Assembly: GCF_033807715.1 (NCBI RefSeq)
Contig: NC_084607.1
Coordinates: 18,969,441 to 19,033,440, forward strand
DNA length: 64,000 nucleotides
Origin: Cololabis saira
Taxonomy: Eukaryota > Chordata > Actinopteri > Beloniformes > Belonidae
Direction: 5' to 3'
Shown: positions 24,180-49,456 of the stretch, in pieces
How the letters are laid out: each line of letters starts with the position of its first letter
How positions within the stretch are numbered: the stretch's first letter is position 1
The notes under the pieces: model-generated
What the model was told of the DNA's origin: nothing
What the model saw: the letters and a program-made list of their open reading frames with translations, nothing else
The model's database searches: none
Position numbers and translations under genes: made by a program

Positions 24180-24539
24180 GACATGGCAGATCGGTTAGCT
24201 CCCTCTTCATGGATATTTTCATCCATGATTGGAGCTGCAGAGATGGGTCTTGGCCTCACCACATTCTCTTGTGTGGTTACCTTATTTTGAAAGAATTTAA
24301 TCATGCCATAATTCTGTTTAACGGAGAAAAGATTCATGTTTTGTACAGAAAAAGATTTTTCAAATATATTTAGAAGGCCATTGGCAGCTTTTGTTATAAT
24401 GTTATATAATCTTCATACACGTGCAGTTTTGTGGTGTTTCTTTTAGTGCCAGGTTTCATTGCCGTGATCCAACAGGCTCCCTGGAGACACTTTAGCTCAC
24501 GAGCATATACACTAACTAATGATATCGTGATGACCCCTC

Positions 24540-24950
24540 AACTAATAGACCTGTGACCAGTCATGGCCTGAATGAAGAACATCTGCGGATGTCCAAGAGT
24601 GACTGGCACTCGGATGTTAGCAAAAGATCCTGTGAGTTTTGGGGTGGGGTCTCTGTGGTTTGAGCTTGCTTCCCCAAGGAGGCTGTTATATCCCATCGGA
24701 TTGGTATCTGGGGAGTTTGGAGGCCGAGTGAACACTTCAGGGTCGATTTCAGCACTTCCTAAAAAGCTTCGAGGGCCTCACTGCTGTCCAGCTGGAGAAG
24801 ACTGCAATTGTGATTGTTCTGCAACGATGTAGTGGCAAGATCCAAAGTAACATTTATGTGAACAGGTTTTCCCAGCAGAACATTTGAACAGGATAAGCTG
24901 TTTTTACCCATGATACCTGTCAGTGGTTTTAATGTTATGGCTGAACACTG
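24540..24950 (-). mobile_element. DNA-transposon-derived dispersed repeat
   Basis: Its minus-strand start resembles 'accattaaaaccactgacagg', a motif seen at the ends of an abundant fish repeat. The rest, including overlapping short frames on both strands, has no convincing protein. It lies between rab26 and adap1, possibly within the rab26 3-prime UTR. Confidence 0.4.
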
Positions 24951-25766
24951 TACATTTGAAGTATTTCGCTAATTCATCTCTGGATATTTGAGAATATATA
25001 TATTACTTCAACACACAACAAAGCAAACTGATGTTGCTGCTTTAGCTACAAAGCTACTGCATTTAAATATTTGAATTATTTTAGTATATAGCAGTCAAAA
25101 TACTTTAAATGTATATAAAGTTATCATGAATTATTAAAAGAATGAACTGTACATTCTTTTATGTTCTGAAATGGTTAAAAAGGAATAATAATAAAATAAT
25201 GGTGTACAAATTTCGTTTTTTCTGCATGTATAAAAGTTTCAGTAGAGGAAAATCACACTTTAATTGGAAAAGGATTAATATAGATGTGGTTCGTATGAGT
25301 TCCAGTTACTTATAGTGTTGTATTTTAAATGTACAGTAACAGTAAATGTCTGTATTTTACTGTTTGTAGTCCTTGAAACCTTAATAGACTCCCTGATATG
25401 TCACTCTTTTTTCCTTTTTAATATTTTATACATTCAGTAACCTATAAATGGGGTATTTAGTGCCATGTTTTCTGAAGCATTTCAACTGGTATATTTGTCA
25501 TCCGTTAACAGTATTTAACCTTCCTTTTAAGAAAAAGGTTTTTAGTTGTAAATTCAATCTTAGTCACAGAAATTACTAAAACAAGTGGAGCATCTCTTTG
25601 TGCAGTTCCTGCACATTCAAATGTTTGGTTTTGATGTCTTGGATCTTGTTTTTTTGTTGTTATTTTTATTTTGCTACCTTTTTACATGTACAACTTTTGT
25701 CTTGAAACTGAATTATTTAATATGACAATTAAAAACCCAGACAGGCATCAATGCGGTGTTCACACT

Positions 25767-25772
25767 TTTATT
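25767..25772 (-). terminator. Candidate poly(A) signal of adap1
   Basis: TTTATT on the plus strand is AATAAA on the minus strand, 820 bases beyond the adap1 stop. It is only about 30 bases from ATTAAA of the opposing rab26 transcript. Confidence 0.45.
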
Positions 25773-26594
25773 AGCAAACATACCTCAAACTCTTGTATTA
25801 TTTCTACCATCAACACTGCCTGACTCTTTAAGTTTGGACACAGTAAATGCTGCTCATGTCATGGTACGGCTCATATAACATTCTTCATGTCCCTGTCTTC
25901 GCTGCATGCACAAATTATGTAATACTGTGTCGATGTTCAGTCACCAGTCGGGTAAGGTTAACAAGCCATTGGGGATTTAATGGGGGGGTTCCGGGTGAGT
26001 TGAAAACCTTTCTTTTTTTCTCTCCTTCTGCTGGATGAATAATGCATGATATTAAAGTAAAGGCCAAATGGGATTGCAATTCTTTTAATTGTTTTCCAAA
26101 ACCAAAAACAGTGATTCAAGCCAGTAACTGATGAAGATGTTACATTAATAGGCTTAATGTACACAAAATAAGCTCAAACTGAGGTGGAGTGCTCAATATC
26201 AACATACTACATTTAAAAGCGTCATATAGTAAAGTAGACAGTTACAAAAAATAAATAATGAGAATTAAATATCATTGCATTCATACATACATATATACTG
26301 TAAAACCATGTACATGCAGGTGATGATGCTTTCAGGGTATAACCTCTGAACTTACAGGGCAGCATGACTGTTCACTTTCAAGTGTGTAAGTGTGTTAACA
26401 TTCATAAGGAAGCGATTAATTCCCCCGGAAAGAACTGAATCTGGTAAAAAATGTTGACATGGAAGAGGAGGAAGAGGAATAGTTGTGGGGATGGTCACAG
26501 TTGCTTCACCTTTGGGTTCTTCTCCGTCACCCATCAGTTTTGGTAAGGGCTTAGGCTATGGAACACGGCAACGGTTCTTCGAGCACAGGCACAC

Positions 26595-39769
<13,175 letters not shown>

Positions 39770-40139
39770 GAGAAGATCGATCCTGCTGCGGAAATCCTCA
39801 AACTCCTGTGACAGTGACCCGGAGAGACGGTGCTGGAGCTGCAGAGCTACGAGAAGCCAGTCATTGTGAAGTGACTGGCAGACTGGGTGAACTTGAAGAG
39901 GGGCATGTAATGGTCCGGCGGGGATGCTGTTTGGATGCTGTTACTTCGTCAAAAACTCTCAACTCCTCTCTCGGCTGCGTTGAGGGAGACACCCAGCGGT
40001 CGATCGGAAAGCACAGAAAGTGAAAGCAATGGTCAAAACTGGTAGTGTCTCCAGTTTTTTTTTTGTAAACATAGATACAAACAAACAAGGCACATAAACG
40101 TCATATCAGAATTACTTTTGCTTTGGGTTGAGCAACATC

Positions 40140-40975
40140 AGTATCATAAAATTTAAAAAAAATAAAAAAAATAACTCACAAGGGCCATCTCATATTAAAC
40201 CATATCTTTTAAGTAAAGAAAATAGTTTAAGGGCTTTATTTTCTTTAACAAGACTCAAGGACTTACTCAAGAGCTTTAGCTCATTTCTCCAATGGGTCAA
40301 ACATGGTTTGGACTTAAAATATCTACATTTGTGAATGAAGAACTTTCCCAATAACACCAAATTATTAAGGACAAAGTCCAAATTCTTGTCTTCAGCAAAA
40401 ACACCAAATATAACAAACTGTCAAATGTAGCTCAATGTCCTTGGACTGTGGCCAGCTCTGCATCTCACTCCAGAAATATTGCACTGAATCACAATGAAGG
40501 AAAAGATGTTGCAAAGTTTCAATTTCCCTTGTCACAAAAAACACAATTATTCATTTCAAAATTAAATTTGAATCTTAAAAACTCGTTTGTTGGGTAAATT
40601 TCATTTAAAATCTTGAAGTTTACCTCTTTTATTTTCAGTGGAAGTGGAAATGAAATATCATTTTTTCTTATTTTCCTAATCTTTTCCACTTCAAATTCCT
40701 TTAGGATATACCATCTTTTTATTGGGTTAGGGTAATATTCTTCTAGCAAAATGTTTCTAATGACTTTGTTAGTACAAAAATCTAAACCTGTCTGCCTGTA
40801 AGGGCCGGATGAGGCAGGACATGAGCTGGATTTACATGCAGATTTGGGACATTTCAGATACTCGGCTGTTACTAACGACACTTGTTTCGCATGAACTTTC
40901 TCTGCTTCAATATAAAATGTCTGTTTTGACAAGTTTGCTACATCTTCTTTTAACATGTGGTCAATCATTCATTGC
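40140..40975 (-). pseudogene. L1/Tx1-like LINE remnant, C-terminal zinc-binding part
   Basis: The minus-strand frame 40519-40968 reads LPLKIKEVNFKILNEIYPTN then FEMNNCVFCDKGN. Just below 40519 it continues, interrupted, as ETLQHLFLHCDSVQYFWSEM. This succession (IKE.FKIL..IYP, C.FC, ET..HLF..C....FW) is the zinc-binding C-terminus of L1/Tx1-clade retrotransposons in fish. Stops follow. The copy lies between adap1 and rnps1, upstream of the adap1 promoter. Confidence 0.7.
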
Positions 40976-41921
40976 CTATATAACCCCAGATATCGAGAAG
41001 CAGAGATGACTAAAGATTTTTGCTTATTTTGTTGAGCAGAGAGCATTTCTGTCTGACCGTGTAAAGCAGTGATGGAGCATTGTAAGCTGCAATTGTGACC
41101 ATTTTTATATAATAAATTGATCATATTTTTTTTGAACGTTTCAATATATTGAAAGGGTCCTTTCTGGTGATGAATGTTTCTTCTAAATGTAAATTTTTTT
41201 CATGCATAATAAGAGTAATCTGCTAATACAGGTGGACTGGTTTAGCCATCAAACCTTGTTTTTAATCCAAGCATATGCACAAGCGATTAACCCCTTAGTG
41301 CCTGACATGAGGAGAAAAAAAAAAAAAACAGAAAAATCCTAATTTTTATTAGTTTATATATTGAAATTAAAAACCCTCGCAATTTTGTCTAAACAGTACG
41401 TTTCTAAATAATGTTTGTATCTTTAAGAAAACATTGGGTCATTTGTTTCCCTTTTTTATAGATTGGTTTTATATTTATTTTATTATTATATAAAACTTTT
41501 TGTCTTGATATGTGGGTGGTAGAGAAGTCTCAGAAGTGCATGCATCAAATATGATACATCAGGCTTTATAGGGTTAAAGCAAATGCAAAAAACAGGACAC
41601 TAAAACAAGATAGAAAGCTTAACAATGAGGAATATTCAAAATGGCGAATCTTCATTAGTTTTTTTTATTTTTCAGTGTCTAAAAATCCAATACAAAGTAA
41701 AAAGAAATCACATTTTAAGTGAAAATTATCAGGTCTTAGATGAAAAACAGACAAAAGAACTAAACAAGTTTTTCATAATCAATAAGCACAATAAAAGAAA
41801 AGCACTTTTTCTCTTCCCATATAGACAGTTGACTAAACAGATTAACGTCTGTTGAGTCTCAGACAGCAACAATTTTAGCTTATCTGTTGTAAGACCACAT
41901 GGTATCTAAATGCAGATCTGT

Positions 41922-44900
41922 CTATCTGGACGAATTAGAACTGGAACGAGAGCGATGGCGCCTGCGACCAGGAGACCGGGAACGGGAGCGGCGACGCACT
42001 GGGGACCGTCTCCTTGGCGAGCGTGACCTGCATTAACACGCCAAAAAGGAAGAGCTTAGTGTGCATGCATTACAATTTAATGTTCTAAACTACACAATAT
42101 AAAAATTGGATTCAAAACTGTGTGAAGACGATTGGAATTTAGACACTGTACCTTCTCCTCATGCGTGGTGGACTGCGGCGCCACATTGGTGGTGGTGGGG
42201 GCATTCTGCGGGGAGGAGGAGACAGTCTACGAGGTGGCGGACGCACTCGTTGAGTCAATACAGCAGCTGCAGTGATTTCCTGTCCATCAATCTGGCCTTA
42301 ATAGACAGTAAAAGACAGTTATTTAGTGTGAACACATACAGTTCTGCTCAAATTATCCCTGCAATCCAGGTCCATGTTCTCTTACCTCCATCCATGTGTT
42401 TGAGGGCTTTCTCAGCCTCATCTGGGGTCTCAAACTCAACATAAGCACGGCCCTTGGGCAGATGTGGGTGAAGCCTGTCCATTGGCATCTCAACCACTTT
42501 GATTTTACCATAAGTGGAAAATATCTCCTGAATGTGCTCCTGTCAAACCAAGATATAGCAGTTAACAATGGATTCCATCACATCTGTTTTGACCACTTTT
42601 CTTACTAGACCATAAACACATTAAATACAAATAAAAACAATCTAAAATTCCTGAAAGAGGTTGTTCTCATCTTCCAAACAGTATAGCCATTTCACGGCTT
42701 ACTTTTGTTACATTCCTGGTCAGCCTTCCTAAGTGGACCTTGGTTGGCCTGGGGGTGGGGCTTCTTTTCCTTCGTTCCTTGTCGTCTCCCCGCTTCTGTG
42801 TTTTTGAGCTGCATAATCATAAAACCATAAATACATTTGGTAAGAATTAAATTTAGTATAAAAACACAAGATACAATTATATTCAAGCTGCAGTGTATTT
42901 AACAAGCAGGCTTACGGTGAACGAGAGCGGCGGCGGTTGTCGTGGCGTCTCCGGCTGGGACTGGGGGAACCTGAGGAGCTGGAAGAAGAGGATGATCGGG
43001 AGCTAGAAGATCCGGAACGGCTGGAACCAGATGAACTAGATCCACTTGAAGAACCTGAGCTGGAACCAGAGCTGCTGCTAGAGGAAGAGCTAGATCTAAA
43101 TTCAACAAAGAGAAAATGTATTTGTTTAATGAAACACTGCTGACAGATTTTAACACAAACTTAAGAGCTTAAAAAAGATGTCTCAGGAAACAAACCTGCT
43201 GCTGCTGGTGCCAGAGGAAGCACTCCGGCGTTTCCTTACTTTATCCCGCCCTCTATCTTTGTCTCCTTCCTTGGTAGAAGACTTTTCTTTGCCTTTGTCT
43301 TTTGTTTTTTCATCCTCCTTCCTCTTTGTGGGTGATGGTGCCCTAATGTCAAAGGAAAACACAAAACTATAAATACAAGTTGGAAACATTGAATATCATG
43401 AGACTTCATGAGACTGTCAGAGCCCTGGAGAGCTCCATCAGTGACCGGCTTCGTCACCCACGATGCACCAGTGAGAGGCATCGCAGGTCCTTCCTCCACG
43501 CTGCCATCAGACTGTACAACAAGGCCTGCTCTCAGTAGCCAGTGGACAATAATATGACAATAATATGTGCAATAATATAAGATGTGCAATATCTGCCAAT
43601 CTGCCAGTCTACCTCACAACACTCCACCTGCTTTTTTTGCACTGTTTCTTCTTTCAACCAACTGTATATACTGTTCATATTTCTGTGATTATACATATTT
43701 TATATATATTTTTTATTTCTGACTTTTTAGCCTTTTTATCCCTCGCCTGCATGTGTGTGCTAAGTGTACTGCTGCCAACAAAAATAAGTTTCCCCACTGA
43801 GGGAGAAAATAAAGGATATCTTATCTTATCTTATCACTATGTTGAGTTGCTTTTATAGTGAATATAGTGGTAAATGTTTTATTTGATGGAACATTATAAT
43901 TCAGTTTATGGTGTAACCAAGTTATTACAAAATAAGGTGCAAGTCTCTACAGCATGTCAGTATAAGTTATCCACGCATCTGCCATCCAGTGTTTGATTCA
44001 AGATTTAACACAGCATTACTTTATTTTCACACCCATATTCTGCAAGGACTCATTCCTACTTTTAATTGTGACTGGGTCTTAGCCTAATATTTTTGCAAGC
44101 GGTTTCTTCTTTTTTTCCACACATGCACGGTACCAGACACGGTACAGAGCCAGTTCTATCGTCAAATCTCTGGAAGACGGCTGACTGAAGTCACATCTGA
44201 ATGACAATTTTCTGAAGTGTTCACTGAGTCTTTGTGTGTCAGATATGCTGCTTCATTCTCGCTGACCTGTGCAATGCTTTTCCACTCGTTAGTTGTGGAT
44301 AATTTGGTTCAAGCTCAGTTTATTGTGTTCATTCATGTAAATCAGTGTTGTTCATTGCAAATAAATCCCCACACCCCAATCTCAGGGTTTAACAAACTGT
44401 AACGATGGTTGATTGGCCAGAAAAGGTGACGACTTCCGTTTAAATGGTATTTTGCTTGAACTTTCTAACCTCAGACTAGTTTAAGACTGTTTTGTAGCAT
44501 AAGAATTTTATTCGATTAATGTTTGTAACAAAATAAAAAGGACACAACTGAACTGCAATTATCAGAGAGTACTTGATAAATTAAACCAAGTTATTGTCTT
44601 GAGGGACAATCTGAAAACCAGCGGCCTTAATTATATTTTTACCAATACTATTGGATGAATAGAATAATTCGAGTCCTGAATATTACTTAGATATTGTTGG
44701 AATGATGAACAAAATGTTCTTTCACAATTTTGAATAACTAACAGATTTTGAAGTTTATTACCAGCGACGGTTTTGTGTCGTTGTTTCATTCAAGAAAACA
44801 AGAGGCGAACCATTGCGGTGCAGTAGGTAAATATATTGCCGTTTCTACCTCGTGAATGGAACAATAATCTTCTCCCCGTTTGGATAATTAATTACTAAAC

Positions 44901-44956
44901 ATATAATGGCCAGAAAACGTAAATATTTCCCCTCAAATAACACGATAAACTCACAT
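41922..44956 (-). CDS. rnps1: RNPS1, RNA-binding protein with serine-rich domain
   Basis: Seven coding segments give exactly 279 residues: 44955-44956 (the bases AT), 43196-43342 (starting with the G of the ATG), 42916-43095, 42703-42808, 42386-42539, 42152-42296 and 41922-42027 (stop TAG 41922-41924). The protein starts MAPSPTKRKEDEK. A lysine/glutamate-rich start is followed by a serine tract (about 50-105), SPSRRRHDNRRRSRS, then the single RRM (about 134-208: KVHLGRLTRNVT, GKIKVVEMPMDR, GRAYVEFETPDEAEKAL), and an RS/P-rich tail ending RHRSRSSSNSSR. RNPS1 is a nuclear splicing activator and peripheral exon-junction-complex factor (ASAP complex with SAP18 and ACIN1) that couples splicing to surveillance. 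The gene shares a head-to-head promoter with the 46-kb gene. Intron 1 carries a LINE tail. Low-complexity RS regions make other frames look open on both strands. Confidence 0.93.
43385..43836 (+). mobile_element. LINE 3-prime end with (CTTAT)n tail
   Basis: Starts in a reading frame whose end reads RSFLHAAIRLYNKACSQ followed by a stop, the C-terminus of a common fish LINE. An AT-rich 3-prime UTR follows with 'tttccccactgagggag', 'aataaagga' and four CTTAT-type units at 43818-43836. It lies in rnps1 intron 1, opposite in strand to the gene. Confidence 0.75.
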
Positions 44957-45017
44957 TTTGAGAGCAGGCGCTTCAACCACTCGCGGTTTGGGAGAACGTC
45001 GCTGGATGATGACGACG

Positions 45018-45033
45018 ACGGAAGTGACGTAGC
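45018..45033. promoter_or_regulatory. ETS/CRE composite motif in a bidirectional promoter
   Basis: ACGGAAGTGACGTAGC combines an ETS core (CGGAAGT) with a CRE-like TGACGT. It lies about 60 bases upstream of the rnps1 first-exon donor (minus) and upstream of a probable non-coding first exon of the plus-strand gene, whose donor is at 45243/45244. This composite is a known signature of housekeeping and bidirectional promoters. No TATA box is seen. Confidence 0.6.
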
Positions 45034-46085
45034 TTCCTGCGCGCCACTTACGACCCATTCTTACGACTCGTTTGTTTTTATGTTTTTGGTTAGATTTTTT
45101 AACACTGTTTACGATTTAATTGTAAGTTGTTGTTATATGACTGCAAAGTAATTATGTAAAAAAGGCAGATGTCTTCATGAAAGGTCTGAATCAAAGTGGA
45201 CATTCCCTCCTGTCTTTTCTTACGGCTGTTGCTGTTGTGTCAGGTAACATCTATTTGTTGACATCACATGGAAAATAGGTTCAACAATTCCTGGATTACG
45301 CTTATTACAGCGCCTTTCATCCAACTTGGTGAGGATATTTGGACGTATTGCTTAGGCTAGCTGTCCGTTTGTGAATACAAGTCATAAACATGGTGATGTG
45401 TTGAAAATAGGCACAACTTTATATTCCATATAAAATTGCCATTTGGAAATCCATTTTAATATTGCATCTAATAAACTTAATAATACTTTTATGAACTGGT
45501 ATTTACATAATCCTGGCTTCCCATTTTGCTATGAAATCTATGCTTCAACAATCACCGTGGCTTTATAGTAGTCTGTGTTGAAAATGCAACATTAAACTTT
45601 TTTTTCTTATGATCCCTTAAAAATGACCCATTCATAACCTGCACCAGGATCCATTGATCCTACATCAATAAACGTTTTCATGAGGCAAGAAAATTGGGTT
45701 TAAATGTAATGATTTTTATATTCACTCAATCTGAATTAAATGTCAATTTATCAAGAGATTGGTAAACATTAAAAATATGTAATTACAGGTTTTGCAGGGT
45801 ATCGTGTGACTGTTGATGCTATTAAACAATTTAGTTAAACGATTGTACATTTTTATAGAAGTGATACATTTTTATACTTAAAATAAACACACTACAGATT
45901 GGGAAAAATGATCTAATTCAAGAAACAGAGACTTTGCAGTCAATCAGTATTTCATTAGTTAACCAGTGTTTCTGACAGGACTTCAGGTGACTGAAACAGA
46001 TTCACACATAAGTAACAGTTTTTTTTTTATCAATCTTCCAGAGATTAGCAACCAAACTCACAGGGTTCCTCAGGAGTGAGACACC

Positions 46086-48769
46086 ATGGGTCGGCTGAAT
46101 GATGCTGCCAAGCAAAAAGTGGTGGAGCTGCGTAAGGCTGGTCTTAGTTTCCGTAAGATCAAAGGTGTACTGGAGCTGGAGAACATTAAAGTTTCTGCTC
46201 AGGCCATCTACCTTTACCTGAGGGAGTTCCAGGGTGGGCCCCCAGGGAGGGTCAGACCTGCTGAAGCTGGAGGCAGCGCATTAACAGGACAGGTGCCAGC
46301 TCAAACTGGGGCCTTACAGGAGAGCTGGAGCAACGTTCGTCTCCGAAACCTAATACGGGAAACATCCCACCGTACGAGCTTTCCACATGGTGCAGATGTT
46401 GTCAAGCAGACTTCTACAAATTTGGAGACTGGTGCTAATCCCTCTGGGCCTGGGGAGCCCAGTGGAAGCAGCAGACCAGAGCAGCAACGTGAGAGAAATA
46501 CGGAAGAAAACATCAAGATTGTCAGTGTCACGTCCCTCGCGCAACGCAACCAGCAAAGACATCCCCCGTCCACCGTAACAAGGGCAGAGACGGGTGCTGT
46601 GTCTTCTGCATTAACAAATTCTGGTGCATTAGTGAGAAGAAGAGTCACTCCCTCTCCTGCAACCAGTTCAATGTTGGCATTTCGGAAAAGACTTTTGGAT
46701 AAAGCACTATCACACAGGACAAAGGTGAACAGAAATACTCTTGTGTTCTACCAATTTTTATTTTTTAAATGTGTAACTTAATATCTTAAGACTGTGGTTT
46801 GTTAAAATGATTCATATGTTGTTTTTATCGTCCCTTTGTTTTACAATAGTCTTTCCATCAGATGCCACCATCATTGAGGAAGGATCATATGGGTGTCCAA
46901 AGTTCAGATTTAAGAAACGCTCCAGGACAGCAGCCAGAAACCTATGATCTGACCACAGAAAAGGTGAGAAACCTGCCAGCCTCAAGTGGCATTCAAAGCA
47001 GTACTTCTTTTTCACACTATTTCCTGTAGTTCTTGAGATATCTTGGGGTAATTGCATTGCATCGTGATTAAAAGTGTCAGCAGCATATCAATAATTATAA
47101 TTGAAGCACAGTGGAGACTAAGGGCACTTTTACACTAGTACCTACTCACTCCGACTCGGCTCGCCTCCACTCGGTTTGGCGCTTTCCCACTAGGGGTCTA
47201 CCCGTGCCAAGTAGACACTTTTTTTGTAATTACTCTGCCAACGTTCTAATGTTCGACAGGCAATGGCAGCGCAAAAGTCTGTTTGGTGGTCCAACTCTGA
47301 GGTGTAGATGTTCATAAACCTGGTGGCTGAGGAAAGAATTAAAAAGGGATCTAGACGGGTGATAAGGAACGACAAGATCCACCAGGAGCTTTGTCATTTC
47401 ATAGCTGCTCGCAGTCGCCGCTTGAAGCTTCTCTCACTCTCATTTTTTTTTTTTAACTTGATGTCGAACAGAAGCCACAGACCCAGCAGCACATTTATCA
47501 TCTCCTCCAGGTTCTACATCTTTAGTGTTGTCTTCTTCGTTTAGATCACACAATCAACTAGTCACAGCAGCTTCGCTCCGACCTCGCCTACTTCTGCTCC
47601 AGGTGTTGAATTGTTATGTAAAAGAAACCAGGCCAAGTTGAGTCGAGCCGAGCTGAGATGAGTAGAGCCGAGTAGGTGCTAGTGGAAAAGGGCCATAGGT
47701 GCTTGCTTGATTATGTGGTTGAGATAAAATAATCATGTTAGCTCCCTGTAACGCATTATTTTTTAGGGGTTAACTAAGTAGGGTTAACTAAGATCACAAC
47801 ATTAATCAAATGTTTCCCATGTTGCAGACTGTTATTGAGGGCCAGCCTGCAGCTGACAGCTCTTCTCGGCGTTTCCCCACACAAAGACCAGGACAAAGTA
47901 TCCGTACCCTTCACCCACCTCCTCGTGTTGGTATTCGTCTTCCTAACCGTTCACTAGCACCTATGACATCCTCACCTCCTGGGGCCATAATGCTTCGCCT
48001 GCACACCCCTGTGGGTCAGGGTGCCACCTGTAGTGAGCGTAATCCAAGCCCACAGCAGATACCCCAGGACACGGGAGGGAGAGGGGCTTTACAGGACCAG
48101 ATCCAGACACTGAGCTCCGAGGTGCGCAGCCTCAGCCAAGCAGTGAAGATGCTTGTGGAGCAGCAGTGCCGTCTGGAAAGGGAGCAGTCGCAGCAGACAC
48201 AGATTCAGAGGCAGATCCTCAGCACTCTACAAACTTTTGGCTCCAAAATGGGGCGTTGCAGCAATGTTCAACAGCCACTTAACAAAACTCCATCACCTTC
48301 TTTGCCAGCAGCCTCTGCCCCTACCTCGTTTAGCCAAGACACCTTCAGTTTTAGTCAAGGGACATACAGTCAATGCAGCCAATCACAGCCGAGCTATAAC
48401 TCTTTAGAAAGTTTAGAAAATGTGGATGCCTTTAAACTTCCTGAGCTGAGTCCTACAAATATGAATGGATTCCCTCCATGTAGCAACGCAGACACCCTTC
48501 CCCTCACTCACACTACGCCTCAAACCCAACCATATGCAGCTGCATACCAGCAGCAAACCAGTCCAACACTTATGTCGCCTTACACACAATCATACGTCTC
48601 TACATACAGTCAGACTTTCAAAACACCAGAGAGTAAAAGCTCAGATTTTTCAAGCAGCTGTTCAGCGAGAATTTTCCAGGACTGCAGTGTGCCAACGCAG
48701 CGGGTGATTAATTCAAACCACACTTCACAGGATCAGCAGGTTAATAGTATCAAAGTGGAAGGACCTTAG
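46086..48769 (+). CDS. Helix-turn-helix protein with coiled coil, not identified
   Basis: Three coding exons, 46086-46724, 46850-46963 and 47828-48769, join in phase 0 to 564 residues. Exon 1 starts after the acceptor at about 46041 with MGRLNDAAKQKVVELRKAGL, then SFRKIKGVLELENIKVSAQA: a compact helix-turn-helix like those in Pax-type and Tc1-transposase N-termini, so DNA binding is likely. The middle is proline/serine/glutamine-rich and probably disordered. Residues about 339-390 (LQDQIQTLSSEVRSLSQAVK onward) form a predicted coiled coil. The C-terminus IKVEGP contains a consensus SUMO site (IKVE). A non-coding first exon ending at 45243 is likely. AATAAA is at 49018. I cannot name the gene. 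The clean exon structure and shared promoter with rnps1 argue for a real host gene, possibly a domesticated transposase HTH. Confidence 0.82.
47118..47700 (+). mobile_element. PIF/Harbinger-like element with Myb/SANT remnant
   Basis: Ends GGGCACTTTTACACTAGTAC and, reverse complemented, GGCCCTTTTCCACTAGCACC, both followed by ACTCGGCTCG-like repeats. Inside, about 47265-47400 encodes WSNSEV, a stop, then MFINLVAEERIKKGSRRV and NDKIHQELCHF, matching the Myb/SANT-like DNA-binding protein of fish Harbinger elements, broken by a stop. It lies in the second intron of the helix-turn-helix gene. Confidence 0.65.
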
Positions 48770-49017
48770 AGTACTTCAGAGTCCATACAATGTTTGGGAT
48801 CATAAGGGCTTTGATGAGCTTCTTCTATGAAGACAATAACATTGTCATTCAAAAACACACACTGGTTTTTAAGAATAGCATATTATGTAGCTTTTTTTCC
48901 TTTCCTTTTATTTTTAACCTAAGACCATTTTCAGACTATATTTACATTGATGAATTAATTAGACTACAATACTTCCCTACTAATGTTGTAGTTTGTCCGT
49001 AATGTATGAAGTGACTG

Positions 49018-49023
49018 AATAAA
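49018..49023 (+). terminator. Poly(A) signal of the helix-turn-helix gene
   Basis: AATAAA, with an overlapping second copy, 250 bases past the stop codon. Confidence 0.65.
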
Positions 49024-49194
49024 ATAAAATCATGATGTATGTGTGGAAGACCGTCCTGTAAATTTTGTATCAGTTTACCTTCCAATAAGGTCTGGTAATG
49101 CATTTGTGCATTTCATGTGAGCTTCTGACGTAAAACTTGGACTCGTGCACTCAGCCACATTCCAGGGCCTCCATCCAATGTCAACTATCAAAGT

Positions 49195-49400
49195 CACATC
49201 ACTTTAAACTTTAAACTTTATTTATTTGTATAGCACCAAATCATACAATATAAAATGCAACACATGGTGCTTTACATGCAGAATAAAATAACAATAAAAA
49301 AAAAACACAATTTAAAACATTCCATACGACCCCGCCCCCCACCCCCCACGCGTACACACACACTCACTCACACTCATATACATGTGCACACACTCACACG

Positions 49401-49456
<56 letters not shown>

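Noticed and set aside
42937..43156. Acidic and proline/leucine-rich frames antiparallel or shifted relative to rnps1
   Set aside because: They are shadows of the serine/arginine-rich rnps1 coding exon.
46301..46648. Minus-strand 115-codon frame over the HTH gene
   Set aside because: It lies wholly inside the plus-strand exon, has no family resemblance and no splice or promoter context.
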